From positions 2,619,501-2,683,500 of the forward strand of contig NZ_ASWH01000001.1 of NCBI RefSeq assembly GCF_000407545.1: DNA of 64,000 nt. The letters are read 5' to 3'. The translations under genes were made by a program, and so were the position numbers. How positions within the stretch are numbered: position 1 is the first letter of the stretch; each line of letters starts with the position of its first letter. The DNA is from Enterococcus gilvus ATCC BAA-350 (GTDB lineage Bacteria; Bacillota; Bacilli; Lactobacillales; Enterococcaceae). The notes under the pieces are model-generated. The model saw only the letters and a program-made list of their open reading frames with translations. It had not been told where the DNA came from and did no database searches. Below, one piece after another: positions 9,372-18,027 of the stretch.

Positions 9372-10586
9372 TTAATGTTTTAGTTTTGCCCGACGATAGA
9401 CGGTCAGAGACAAAAGACTGAAAATCAGAACGAGTATCCCTGAGATCAAAAACCATTTCGCGATCCCCATTTTTTCTGATAAAGGACCCGCCAGCAATAA
9501 GCCGATCGGCATCGCCCCAGACATCACACTTCCAAAAAGTGAGAAGACGCGTCCAAGTTTTTCAGGAGCGACCGTTTCCTGCAAGTAGGAGGTGAAGGGA
9601 ATGTTGTAGAGATTTCCAACGGCACCCATCAGCATACAGAAAAAGACAAACATCCAATAGCCGGTCACATTTGCCGGCGCCAATCCGCTGCCGATAAACG
9701 TGATCGCCAGCCCGACATTCGACAATTGCGCGATCACTAATTTTTCACGCCACTCTTTCTTCAGACCGATCAAAAAGGCACTGACCATCATGCCCACCGC
9801 ATAACAAAATTCCACCACGCTCGCATAGCCTGCGGACAAATCAAAGTGAACATTCGTCATCAAGGGAAATAAGATCCCTAAAGGCAAGTAAAAAATCATG
9901 ACGAAAAATGAGAAGAACATGACCACCATCAACGGTGGATTTTCTTTAAAAACATTGAGTCCATCCTTCAATTCCTTCAAATAATGATGCATGCTTTCTT
10001 CCGTTCTCGGAATCGTCGGAACCTCTACGATCCATAAAGTCAGACAGGCAACGACCGCGCCGATCAGATCCGTCAATAGGATCAGCCACAACGGCATCGC
10101 AGCAAACATCATCGCTCCCAAAACAGGTCCCAGCATGAAGGCCCCCGACTGTAAAAACTGGTTCCAGCTATTCGCTTTGACCAGCTCCTCCTCCGGCACT
10201 AACAGAGGCACGATGGCTTGGATGGAGGGCGTGTGGAAGACGTTTGCTAAAGACCGCAGGAACAACGCGGCGATCACGACTAGATAGCCGGGGTTGCCGA
10301 ACAGAAACCAAAGGGACAATCCCATCGCCACCAGCCCCATGAACAAATCGGCAAAAATCACTACATACTTTCGCTTCAGCCGATCTAGCCAGACTCCGAC
10401 GAATGGCCCCAAGAACAGTTGCGGCAAATACGAAGACAGCCCCGCGACAGATAGCATGATCGCCGATTTCGATTCATTGGTCAGCCACCAGATCAAGGCG
10501 AATTGAACGGCGGAGCTTCCGATCAGAGAGACCGTTTGTCCAGATAAAATCGTTAAATAGTTTTTTCTCCATTGTTGTTTTTCCAT
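9372..10586 (-). CDS. MFS efflux transporter of the Mef (macrolide efflux) family
   Basis: 404 aa, about 12 membrane helices, nearly the same length as Mef(A) (405 aa). Segments recognisable from Mef(A) include FHTPSIQAIVPLLVPEEEL (residues about 133-151) and EKLGRVFSLFGSVMSGAMP (about 341-359), so it belongs to the Mef branch of MFS_3 rather than a generic drug pump. The ATG at 10586 is preceded by AAAGGAG at 7 bases. Upstream on the same strand is a 14-codon leader peptide and alternative hairpins that could hide this ribosome binding site, as in macrolide-inducible erm and mef genes. Substrate is inferred, not shown. Confidence 0.85.
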   Translation of the reverse strand: MEKQQWRKNYLTILSGQTVSLIGSSAVQFALIWWLTNESKSAIMLSVAGLSSYLPQLFLGPFVGVWLDRLKRKYVVIFADLFMGLVAMGLSLWFLFGNPGYLVVIAALFLRSLANVFHTPSIQAIVPLLVPEEELVKANSWNQFLQSGAFMLGPVLGAMMFAAMPLWLILLTDLIGAVVACLTLWIVEVPTIPRTEESMHHYLKELKDGLNVFKENPPLMVVMFFSFFVMIFYLPLGILFPLMTNVHFDLSAGYASVVEFCYAVGMMVSAFLIGLKKEWREKLVIAQLSNVGLAITFIGSGLAPANVTGYWMFVFFCMLMGAVGNLYNIPFTSYLQETVAPEKLGRVFSLFGSVMSGAMPIGLLLAGPLSEKMGIAKWFLISGILVLIFSLLSLTVYRRAKLKH

Positions 10587-10590
10587 AATA

Positions 10591-10634
10591 GCTCCTTTGT
10601 TTGCCGTTTGAACAAACAAGAAGTTCGTCAAACG
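10591..10634 (-). promoter_or_regulatory. Candidate attenuator hairpins before the Mef-like gene
   Basis: On the minus strand two mutually exclusive stems can form. One pairs CGTTTGA (10634-10628) with TCAAACG (10611-10605). The other pairs CTTGTTTG (10620-10613) with CAAACAAAG (10603-10595), which covers the start of the AAAGGAG ribosome binding site. The region begins five bases after the leader-peptide stop codon, the expected geometry for ribosome-stalling control. Confidence 0.6.
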
Positions 10635-10638
10635 TTGA

Positions 10639-10683
10639 TTATTTGGCGATTCGATTATTTCTCAAACGCATGGATGCGCACAT
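10639..10683 (-). CDS. Regulatory leader peptide MCASMRLRNNRIAK
   Basis: A 14-codon frame with an excellent ribosome binding site (AAAAAGGAGG, 7 bases before the ATG), ending 52 bases before the Mef-like pump. Its SMRLR at positions 4-8 is the arrest motif (Arg-Leu-Arg) of macrolide-sensing leaders such as ErmDL (MTHSMRLR...) and the mef leader (MTASMRLR), with the same spacing from the start. The peptide should stall ribosomes when a macrolide is bound and so open the downstream start site. The ribosome binding site overlaps the stop codon of the upstream GH3 gene. Confidence 0.75.
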   Translation of the reverse strand: MCASMRLRNNRIAK

Positions 10684-10698
10684 CGCAATTCCTCCTTT

Positions 10699-11868
10699 TT
10701 AGTTGAGCAGTCCTAATTCCGCTTTCCATGTCAGCAGACGCTTCACAGATTGGTCTAATTCTTTCTCACTGTATGTCCCTTTTTTGATTGCTTCCAAAAT
10801 ATACGGGATCTGTGTACTGTAACTGGATGATAAAATCATATCATTGCCTGCCTGCAGCGCCTGAAGCCCCGCTTCCTCCTGCGAGATAAAGTCCGCTAAG
10901 CCCGCCATATCCATATCATCTGTCATGATGACTCCTGTAAAGCCCAGCTCATTACGGATGACATCGTGGACAGGTTTTGAGATCGACGCAGGTCGGTTGC
11001 CGTCGATGGCTTTTACAATGTTGTGGGAAACCATGATGCTGTCGGCTCCGGCTTTGATCCCCGCTTCAAAGGGCAGAAAATCATTTTTTCGCAAATCCTC
11101 CATTGAACGGTCATCCGTGACGATCTCCACATGAGAGTCACGATTGTTCCCATATCCGGGAAAATGCTTCAAGGTCGAACCGATTTTTTGTTTTTTCATT
11201 TCTTCGACGCTTATCTTCACATAATGACTCGTCCCTGCGGCATCCATGCCGATCGTCCGATCATAAATAAAGGATTGCGGGTCAGTCGATACGTCTGCAT
11301 CGGGAAACATGCCTAGCTGGATGCCTAGTTCGCGAAACACTTGTGCTTTGCGATCACTATCTTTTATGATACCATCCCAGCCCTCTTTTTGGTATAACGC
11401 TTGCGGGCTTTCAAAAGCTGGCGAGACGATTTGGTTGCGACTCAAACGGCTGACGCTTCCGCCCTCTTCGTCCGAACCAATGAATAAAGGCACCTTGCTG
11501 GACTCTTGGTAGCTTTCGATCGTTTGTTTGATGTCGCTTTGCCCTTTGACTTGCATGTCGCGATCAAATAATAGATAGCCGCCTAAATGAAATTTTTGGA
11601 TATCTGCCACTTGGTTCTCCTCAGGCACACGTGCCATGAAAAGCTGTCCGACTTTTTCTTCCAACGTCATATCAGCCATTGTTTTTTCCACTTTTTTCTC
11701 CATTTTATCTTTCACCGTTGCTTTTTCGGTCGTCTTTGTTGTCGTTTCAGTTGTTTGCGTGGATTTGTTTGTTGACGCGGTGGACTGTTCCTTCGTTCCA
11801 TTGCCGCACGCAGTGAAAAGAAATGCCGCGGACACCATCATCAAACCAATCAAAAAATTTTTTTTCAC
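10699..11868 (-). CDS. GH3 beta-N-acetylhexosaminidase lipoprotein (NagZ-like)
   Basis: 389 aa. Signal peptide with lipobox FTAC (Cys at 21), then a 40-residue Thr/Lys-rich spacer and a glycoside hydrolase family 3 barrel: GSDEEGGSVSRL near 132, the KHFPGYG motif with downstream Asp/His near 239-250, and IMTDDMDMAGL near 314 carrying the nucleophile Asp. NagZ enzymes release N-acetylglucosamine from muropeptides; the lipobox places this one on the outside of the membrane, as in Bacillus. It is upstream of, and runs straight into, the leader/Mef-like unit, so they may share a transcript. Confidence 0.87.
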   Translation of the reverse strand: MKKNFLIGLMMVSAAFLFTACGNGTKEQSTASTNKSTQTTETTTKTTEKATVKDKMEKKVEKTMADMTLEEKVGQLFMARVPEENQVADIQKFHLGGYLLFDRDMQVKGQSDIKQTIESYQESSKVPLFIGSDEEGGSVSRLSRNQIVSPAFESPQALYQKEGWDGIIKDSDRKAQVFRELGIQLGMFPDADVSTDPQSFIYDRTIGMDAAGTSHYVKISVEEMKKQKIGSTLKHFPGYGNNRDSHVEIVTDDRSMEDLRKNDFLPFEAGIKAGADSIMVSHNIVKAIDGNRPASISKPVHDVIRNELGFTGVIMTDDMDMAGLADFISQEEAGLQALQAGNDMILSSSYSTQIPYILEAIKKGTYSEKELDQSVKRLLTWKAELGLLN

Positions 11869-11998
11869 GGTTCTTGCTCCTTCTAATCGGTTCCTAAATT
11901 GTTATTTTGTCATTCGTTAAAACCCGTAGCCTCAACGTACAGTACATTCTAGCATAGCTTGTGAAATTTGAGCACCAATTCAAATTGGCCTAAAAAAA

Positions 11999-12033
11999 TG
12001 CTGAGAAAAAGCAGGATCACTTTTCCTCAGCAT
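11999..12033 (-). terminator. Terminator of the winged-helix regulator gene
   Basis: Arms TGCTGAG and CTCAGCA extended by AAAA/TTTT pairing; followed on the minus strand by a run of T. Confidence 0.75.
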
Positions 12034-12038
12034 GGCGT

Positions 12039-12752
12039 TTATTTGTTGTGGACTGCGATATCTTTTCGTACGCGATACCCTTTGCCCCAAATGGTTTGGA
12101 TGATCTCTTGATCGACTTCCAGCATTTCCAACTTCAATTTGATGTTTTTGACTAATGAAGAAAGTTGGGCTAGTCGAGATTGTGACACGTTGCCCCACAA
12201 GGTCATACATAACTCATCGCGAGAGACGATCTCGCCTGGGCAGCTGCGTAATTTCTCAAGCACCTGCAGCTCAAGCGATGACAGATTGATCAATGTCATT
12301 GCTGAGATCCCTTGCTCGCCTTCACTTGCATCAGGCCCATCACATTTTTCGGCTGCAGCAGGTTCAAACGCTTTGCCGTGATACTGAGCAGCGACCTCTG
12401 CTAACTGTTCCCGCAGTATTTCGATCGACTCGCTGTTTTGGACCGCGCCGCTTACGCCAAGCTTGTAAAGAGCAGCGCGCTCTTCCTCACTGATCGCATG
12501 ATCCACTTCCCGTAGAATGCTATGATCCTGTTCTGTCAGATTCGGCAGCATCAGCTCCATCTCGTAGCTTGAAATGGTCTCACCAATGACGATGATCGGG
12601 AAATAATGTACCAGATCAGACACTCGTCCTTCTATTTGAATCTCATTCAAAATACTAGTGGAACAAAAGACTTCGTAATTTAAATGTTGTAATTTATTGA
12701 TTATTATTTCTTCTGCTAAAATATTCTTTGTCAAAACTAAAACTCGTACCAT
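12039..12752 (-). CDS. Orphan OmpR-type winged-helix transcriptional regulator
   Basis: 237 aa. The C-terminal 95 residues are a trans_reg_C winged helix (LSSLELQVLEKL, VSRDELCMTLWG, IWGKGYRV). The N-terminal 120 residues are receiver-like in length and predicted fold but the usual phospho-acceptor Asp and Lys motifs are not evident, so it may not be phosphorylated. No histidine kinase is nearby. The ATG at 12752 has no strong ribosome binding site in view. Targets unknown. Confidence 0.75.
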   Translation of the reverse strand: MVRVLVLTKNILAEEIIINKLQHLNYEVFCSTSILNEIQIEGRVSDLVHYFPIIVIGETISSYEMELMLPNLTEQDHSILREVDHAISEEERAALYKLGVSGAVQNSESIEILREQLAEVAAQYHGKAFEPAAAEKCDGPDASEGEQGISAMTLINLSSLELQVLEKLRSCPGEIVSRDELCMTLWGNVSQSRLAQLSSLVKNIKLKLEMLEVDQEIIQTIWGKGYRVRKDIAVHNK

Positions 12753-12905
12753 TTATTTAACCTCATTTTCTACTCAATTATGACTATGAATAGAATATAA
12801 CTTAAATCTAAGGAAATAAAAGCTCTTTTTTTAGATGATACAAATTAAAATTATGAACATTCTACATTTTTTCTTTTTTTTTAATTTGGAATAAAGAAAA
12901 AAAAA

Positions 12906-12923
12906 CCGTGAGTATCCTCACGG
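12906..12923 (-). terminator. Terminator after the niacin transporter gene
   Basis: Short GC stem CCGTGAG / CTCACGG, then on the minus strand a run of T (A-tract at 12888-12905 on the plus strand). Confidence 0.75.
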
Positions 12924-12924
12924 C

Positions 12925-13536
12925 TTAAGCGACGACCTTGTTCAATTTCTTTTCCTGTTTGACCGCCTTCTCAAAGATCGGTAAGTTGAATTGCTTGTAC
13001 AGCGCGCCTGCAACGAAGTAGGCGATGTTGAAATCGATTAGGCTGTGGACCAATCCGCCGACCCCCATCAAGACAAAGACCGTGTACAGATATCCTTGTG
13101 AATAAAAGGTATCCGGCATATTTCCCATAAAATAAAAGGCGGATACAACGAGCATCTCTGCCGCCGCATGGATCACCCCGATGATCAGGTTAAATAATTG
13201 GAAACGGCCATTTGCCAAGGTAAATTTTCCATTTTTCAATACAAGCTCGGGATGCTTTTGTAAATAGCTCGCCCCGATAAACGCAAAGATCAGATGGGAG
13301 AGCGCCCGCAGTGCGATGATCGGCGTGGTGGAGATAAAGAAGCCGAATGCGGTTCCTAAAACGACCGCCACCGCAACAAAGGGTGAAAAGAACATCGCTA
13401 TAAAGACCGGAACATGACTGGCCAAAGTGAATGATGCCGGGCCTATTACGATCTTGGGCATGATCATAGGGATCAAGATCCCCATGCCGATCAGCAAGGC
13501 TGAAATCGTCATATGTTTAACAGAATGAGTTTTCAT
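12925..13536 (-). CDS. niaX: ECF-type S component, predicted niacin transporter NiaX
   Basis: 203 aa, about six hydrophobic helices, no ATPase domain, consistent with a substrate-binding S component that works with a shared ECF energising module encoded elsewhere. The niacin assignment rests mainly on context: two copies of a TGTCTTGACA-type NiaR box flank its promoter. NiaX is the known NiaR-controlled transporter of Firmicutes. The ATG has AGGAGG upstream. Another vitamin or precursor cannot be ruled out from the protein sequence alone. Confidence 0.7.
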   Translation of the reverse strand: MKTHSVKHMTISALLIGMGILIPMIMPKIVIGPASFTLASHVPVFIAMFFSPFVAVAVVLGTAFGFFISTTPIIALRALSHLIFAFIGASYLQKHPELVLKNGKFTLANGRFQLFNLIIGVIHAAAEMLVVSAFYFMGNMPDTFYSQGYLYTVFVLMGVGGLVHSLIDFNIAYFVAGALYKQFNLPIFEKAVKQEKKLNKVVA

Positions 13537-13551
13537 TGTATCCTCCTATAC

Positions 13552-13611
13552 GTGTCAAGACACTTAATTCGTACTTTAGTGTAGTCCAAATACGATCAGG
13601 TGTCAAGACAG
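13552..13611 (-). promoter_or_regulatory. Promoter with two NiaR-like operator boxes
   Basis: Minus strand: box 1 GTGTCTTGACAC (13563-13552, perfect palindrome) and box 2 CTGTCTTGACAC (13611-13600). The -35 TTGACA (13606-13601) lies inside box 2 and is followed after exactly 17 bases by the -10 TACACT (13583-13578). A repressor on these boxes would cover the -35 and the start of the transcript, fitting niacin-dependent repression. Confidence 0.75.
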
Positions 13612-13640
13612 TAGCAGTGAGAATTTTTTGAAAAGTTTCA

Positions 13641-14582
13641 CTATTTTTCGATCAGTGCCACGCATGCATCCCGTTCTTCTGGGGTGATGTGGTGTTTTTT
13701 TAGATAGCGGTTGTCTGATTTTTTAGCACATGCAATTGAACATGCCCCCAAATATTTTTCTTCGTTTTCTTCAGAAACCAACATTTGGCGATTGCATTCT
13801 GGGTTGCTGCAGTTGATGTAGCGTTCACACGGAGTCCCATCGAACCATTCTTTCCCGATGACCTTCTTGTCGACCTGATTGATCTCGACACTGATTCGTT
13901 CATCAAAGACATACATTTTTCCGTCCCAAAGCTCCCCTTGTGTGGCTTCGTCTTTCCCATAAGCCGCGATGCCGCCATGAAGCTGCGCAACATCTTCAAA
14001 GCCTTCCCGCAACAACCAGCCAGAGAATTTCTCACAGCGAATGCCGCCGGTACAATAGGTGACGATTTTTTTATCCATAAACTGTTCCTTGTTCTCACGA
14101 ATCCATTCTGGCAGCTCGCGGAAATTATGGATCTCTGGACGGATCGCTCCACGAAAATGCCCTAAGTCGTATTCATAATCATTGCGGGCATCTATGACGA
14201 CGGTATCCTCCGCTAACAATGCCTCACGAAAGGCTTGAGGTTCCAAGTAATTCCCAGTCATTTGACGTGGATCAATGTCCTCTTCTAAATTCAGTGCAAC
14301 GAGCTCTGTCCGTGGACGAACAAAAAGCTTCTTGAAGGCGTGGGCTTCGCTTTCGTCGCTTTTAAAATATGTGTCCTTGAATCGTTCATCCGCCAGCATA
14401 GCTGCCATATATTGCTCGGTCGCTTCTTTTGTTCCAGAGAGTGTGCCGTTGATCCCTTCTGGCGCAACAAGAATGCGGCCCTTGATGTCGAGTGCGCGAC
14501 AAAAGGCCAGATGTTCCTTGGCAAATGCTTCAGGGTCTTCGATTGTTGTGTAATTATAGTAAAGTAATACGCGATAATCCAT
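13641..14582 (-). CDS. trhO: tRNA uridine(34) hydroxylase (rhodanese domain)
   Basis: 313 aa, the usual TrhO (YceA, UPF0176) length. N-terminal acylphosphatase-like domain ([12 protein letters not shown]), central rhodanese domain with [15 protein letters not shown] and catalytic Cys in [11 protein letters not shown] near 189, and a C-terminal Cys-rich region ([23 protein letters not shown]). TrhO makes 5-hydroxyuridine at the wobble position of tRNA in an oxygen-dependent manner. Good ribosome binding site (AGGAGGAAT). Single-gene unit. Confidence 0.93.
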   Translation of the reverse strand: MDYRVLLYYNYTTIEDPEAFAKEHLAFCRALDIKGRILVAPEGINGTLSGTKEATEQYMAAMLADERFKDTYFKSDESEAHAFKKLFVRPRTELVALNLEEDIDPRQMTGNYLEPQAFREALLAEDTVVIDARNDYEYDLGHFRGAIRPEIHNFRELPEWIRENKEQFMDKKIVTYCTGGIRCEKFSGWLLREGFEDVAQLHGGIAAYGKDEATQGELWDGKMYVFDERISVEINQVDKKVIGKEWFDGTPCERYINCSNPECNRQMLVSEENEEKYLGACSIACAKKSDNRYLKKHHITPEERDACVALIEK

Positions 14583-14696
14583 GATGATTCCTCCTGTTTC
14601 TGTATCCTTTACTACTATAGGAGATGAAAAGTGTTTTTTCTAACTTGATGCTTGTGGAATACTTTACAAATTCAGTGGTCGGCTTAAAAAGCAAAA

Positions 14697-14724
14697 AACA
14701 CCTGCGAGAAAGACGCGCAGGTGT
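14697..14724 (-). terminator. Terminator of the MetE-like gene
   Basis: Stem AACACCTGCG / CGCAGGTGTT with flanking AAAAGCA/TGCTTTT pairing. Confidence 0.8.
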
Positions 14725-14790
14725 TGCTTTTAGATTTTTTGAAAATTTTTTAATAAACGTTATTCCCTGCCCTGTTTTGCAGGTCATTGG

Positions 14791-15897
14791 TTACTTCTCT
14801 GTCCAGACTTCTTTTGCCGTCTCGATCACTAATTGTAATTTTGCCCACTGATCTTCATCCGTAACCTTATTTCCTTCTTGCGTTGACGAAAAGCCGCATT
14901 GCGGGCTTAAGCAAAGCTGTGTCAAAGGAACATACTGTGTCGCTTCTTTGATTCGTGCTTTTAAAACGTCCTTGTCTTCTAATTCCGGTGTTTTCGTAGT
15001 AACTAAACCTAAAACGATCCGCTGCTCTCGAATATTTTTCAAGGGTTCAAAGCTGCCGGAGCGCTCATCATCGAACTCCAAGAAAAAGCCGTCGAATGCG
15101 GTGATGGCTAATAATCGTTCAGCGATTTTGTCGTAAGAGCCGTTGTACAGCCAATGGGACTGGAAATTTCCTTTGCAGAAATGAAAAGTTATCGCTAAGT
15201 CAGCCGGTTTAGCCGCCAAAACAGCTTCGGTAATATCGCCGAACTCTTGGATCAACTCATCGGGGTCGTACCCGTTGTTGGTGATCAAACCGCGGAAACG
15301 TTCATCGAATAACCCGCCCCAGCTCGTATCATCCAGTTGCAGATACCGACAGCCAGCATCATAAAATGCTTGGATCGCTGCTTGATAGGTCGTGATCAAA
15401 TCTTGAATGAAGGCCGCTTTATCCTCATAGACAGGATTTTCATGATACTGCTTTGATAAAATAAACGAATCGAGGTAGATCATATTCGGTCCAGGAATGG
15501 TTTGTTTCGCGGTCACCTCTCCAGCCTGCTCCTTTGTAAATTTGAAATGACTTAAAAAGGGATGCGCCGAGTCAAAGGAAAGCGTGCCGCTGACATACGT
15601 CCCTTGCGCCTCTGTAGTCACGCCAAAAGCTGTTGTTTCAAAATCATACACCGTGATCCCCTTCAAACCGGCGATAAAATCCAAATGCCACCAGCGACGA
15701 CGAAACTCCCCATCTGTTACTGCCTGCAACCCAAGCTCTTTTTGTTTTTGGATCACTTTGATGATCTCTTCATCCTCGACTTTCGTCAATGCCTCCTTCG
15801 TGATCGTTCCTTGTTTGAATGCTTCCCGCGCGTCCTTCAATCTTGCAGGGCGCAATAAACTGCCCACCTGATCAAAACGAAATGGAATAGTACTCAT
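14791..15897 (-). CDS. MetE C-terminal-like cobalamin-independent methionine synthase family protein
   Basis: 368 aa, corresponding to the C-terminal barrel of MetE (YxjG/YxjH type). Visible are the N-terminal FRFDQVGSLLRPARL, DGEFRRRWWHLDF, LQLDDTSWG near 190, and the zinc-site segments HFCKGN and LSPQCGFSS. Such short MetE-like proteins transfer a methyl group to homocysteine or a related thiol, probably with a different donor from full MetE. A methionine-type T-box leader precedes it, which supports a role in methionine supply. ATG with GGAGAGG upstream. Confidence 0.87.
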   Translation of the reverse strand: MSTIPFRFDQVGSLLRPARLKDAREAFKQGTITKEALTKVEDEEIIKVIQKQKELGLQAVTDGEFRRRWWHLDFIAGLKGITVYDFETTAFGVTTEAQGTYVSGTLSFDSAHPFLSHFKFTKEQAGEVTAKQTIPGPNMIYLDSFILSKQYHENPVYEDKAAFIQDLITTYQAAIQAFYDAGCRYLQLDDTSWGGLFDERFRGLITNNGYDPDELIQEFGDITEAVLAAKPADLAITFHFCKGNFQSHWLYNGSYDKIAERLLAITAFDGFFLEFDDERSGSFEPLKNIREQRIVLGLVTTKTPELEDKDVLKARIKEATQYVPLTQLCLSPQCGFSSTQEGNKVTDEDQWAKLQLVIETAKEVWTEK

Positions 15898-15928
15898 AAA
15901 ATCCTCTCCTTTTCAAATAAAATAAAAA

Positions 15929-16206
15929 CCCTTAGATAGCATGATGCTATCTAAGGGCATAGTTGATATACGTTACCACCTTTGATTTGCAGCGACCTCA
16001 CAGTCGGCTGCCTCGACAAGTACCCCATGTTTGATTGGGAGACTCTTGTTGTTTAACGGAACATCCCGTACCTTCTTAATTAGTCAGAAGATCCACTCAA
16101 AAGCCATTTTCAAAACCATTCGTTTCCATCTCTTTTCAGCTGCCGAGACTCTCTGGGGGAAGGGATCGTTTCTACTTTCTTTCTCATCGTGTTTTAATAT
16201 GATTGT
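15929..16206 (-). ncRNA. T-box riboswitch leader, probably methionine-specific
   Basis: Leader of about 280 nt on the minus strand. The T-box core AAAGGTGGTAACG is at 15983-15971. It is followed by a 29-base terminator hairpin (15957-15929, CCCTTAGATAGC/GCTATCTAAGGG) with a T-run. Upstream Stem I shows an AGAGAG element and an ATG triplet in a purine-rich loop (GAAAATGGC), the likely specifier for tRNA-Met. Uncharged tRNA would pair with the T-box and prevent termination. The ATG specifier assignment is by eye, supported by the MetE-like gene. Confidence 0.82.
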
Positions 16207-16212
16207 AAATTA

Positions 16213-16241
16213 AGGATAGCGGGCAAAGGGCCGTTTGTCAA
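16213..16241 (-). promoter_or_regulatory. Promoter of the T-box/MetE-like unit
   Basis: Minus strand TTGACA (16241-16236), 17-base spacer, TATCCT (16218-16213). Transcription would start near 16206, matching the 5' end needed for the T-box leader. Confidence 0.75.
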
Positions 16242-16314
16242 ATTCTTTTTGTAGAAAAAGTAATGATTTTTACACCCTCAACTTTACTATTAACCTTTTC
16301 AAATAATTATCGAG

Positions 16315-18027
16315 CTAGCCAACTTGATCCATTACAAACTTGATTGCTCCTGTTGGATTGCGTGTCAGTTTGATATACTCTGCTCCTTTAGTTGCAATTA
16401 GTTTTATTCCTAATTTATCAGTATCCTTCTTGATATCATCGTAATAAGAATTTACCTGTGGAGCTAAGACCACCAAATCGAACTTCGGCATAATATCATA
16501 ATGAGAACCATAGGCACCAGCTTTGGCTATTACATGTTCCCCGGTCTCTTTTGCGCCCTCCTCTAAGGCATTGGCTAACATGGCACTTGTTCCTGCTCCC
16601 GCACATAAGACAAGAACTTTCAATTCCTTCTCAGTCGTTGTCACAGAAGCGGACGAATCACTTTCAACGAGAACCGTTTCATCCTGATCAATGATTGATG
16701 CTGCGTTCGCTGGTGACAAGGCGGGTACAACTTCTTCTAACTCATCGATCTCTTCTACACGTTCTGCTTCTTGTGCTACTAATACTCTATCATATGCTTT
16801 ACAGAACGGATAATATATCGCGAAATCAACAAACAGTAGGACAATCGAAAGGATAATTGAAATTGGTTGGAATCCAGTATTCATGACTGTTCCGATCGGC
16901 CCAGGGGTAGCCCAAGGGAGAACATACATAAATCCATTCATTCCCAAAACACTGATAAAGAATTTTCCAATCAGTACATTCGCCATTGGAGCCAGACAAA
17001 ACGGAATAAAGAAATAAGGATTCAAAATGATCGGTGCCGCAAAAAGTAAGGGCTCATTCACTGCGAACATTACTGGAATGATGGATGCTTTACCGACTGT
17101 TTTCAACTGTTTTGAACGCATGAATAGAATGAAAATGATCGGTACGATAAATGTAGCTCCTGTTCCTCCCAACTCACCGATAAAATTCCCAAAATTTTCT
17201 GTTAAAGCATGTGATGGATGTCCGCCTTCAGTGAAAATTCTAAGGTTGGCCTCAGTATTACCATACAATGCCGCTGACAGACCCGGCTTAACAACCGATG
17301 GCCCGTGTACTCCGACAAACCAAAATAATGGGATCAAGAACAAAATGAAAGCTAAACCAAAATAACTTTCTGCCCCTTCAAATAGTGGAGATAAAAGTTT
17401 GGAGAAGACCTCTCCAAATGGAACATTGAGTGCTGTTCTTGCTGCAATATCAATGATCGCACAAACTAGAACAGAGAAAGAAAACGGAAAGACATCTCGA
17501 AAATTTTGTGCAATAGTACCTGGTACTTCCTTCGGCATTTTTATCGTAATATCATGAATTACACAAAATTTATACATATTGACAGTAATGAAGGCCGAGA
17601 TAAAAGCGGACAATATACCTTTAGTTCCCATATAGTCAGCCGTGAATGCGCTATCTGCCTTAGTGATTGCTAATAACAGGAAACCACAAGCTGCTGCCAA
17701 CATAACAGACGTTTCGTTGATAACTTTTCCGTCCGGCATTTTACGATTCATGCTTCCGGCTAAGCAGCGTGCTGTTGTTCCAGCTACTAGCATTCCCACG
17801 ATTCCCATGGTAAAATCATAAATTTTCCATAGCCAACCTTCTAACCCGCTTGGGATCGTTAGTCCGAATATTGGTGGAATTGCTGCACATAAAATGAAAA
17901 TACTAGAAAACAAGATAACTGGCATTGCGGCTAAAAAACCGTCTTTGATCGCCATTAAGTAAATATTCTTAGATATTTTTTGAAAGAAAGCTTGCCTTTT
18001 TTCAATTTGTTGAATGATCACATTCAT
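16315..18027 (-). CDS. lacE: PTS lactose-type EIICB component
   Basis: 570 aa. Residues 1-440 are the EIIC membrane channel of the lactose/cellobiose family, and the last 110 residues are an EIIB domain with phospho-Cys in VLCAGAGTSAM, joined by an acidic linker. It imports and phosphorylates lactose or another beta-galactoside. It overlaps lacF by 26 bases and is the last gene of lacT-lacG-lacF-lacE. This order differs from lacTEGF of Lacticaseibacillus. ATG with AGGGGG upstream. Confidence 0.9.
   Translation of the reverse strand: MNVIIQQIEKRQAFFQKISKNIYLMAIKDGFLAAMPVILFSSIFILCAAIPPIFGLTIPSGLEGWLWKIYDFTMGIVGMLVAGTTARCLAGSMNRKMPDGKVINETSVMLAAACGFLLLAITKADSAFTADYMGTKGILSAFISAFITVNMYKFCVIHDITIKMPKEVPGTIAQNFRDVFPFSFSVLVCAIIDIAARTALNVPFGEVFSKLLSPLFEGAESYFGLAFILFLIPLFWFVGVHGPSVVKPGLSAALYGNTEANLRIFTEGGHPSHALTENFGNFIGELGGTGATFIVPIIFILFMRSKQLKTVGKASIIPVMFAVNEPLLFAAPIILNPYFFIPFCLAPMANVLIGKFFISVLGMNGFMYVLPWATPGPIGTVMNTGFQPISIILSIVLLFVDFAIYYPFCKAYDRVLVAQEAERVEEIDELEEVVPALSPANAASIIDQDETVLVESDSSASVTTTEKELKVLVLCAGAGTSAMLANALEEGAKETGEHVIAKAGAYGSHYDIMPKFDLVVLAPQVNSYYDDIKKDTDKLGIKLIATKGAEYIKLTRNPTGAIKFVMDQVG

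Noticed and set aside
15929..16206. SAM riboswitch
   Set aside because: The conserved core is GGTGGTAACG followed by a terminator, as in T-boxes; the SAM-I core motifs are absent.
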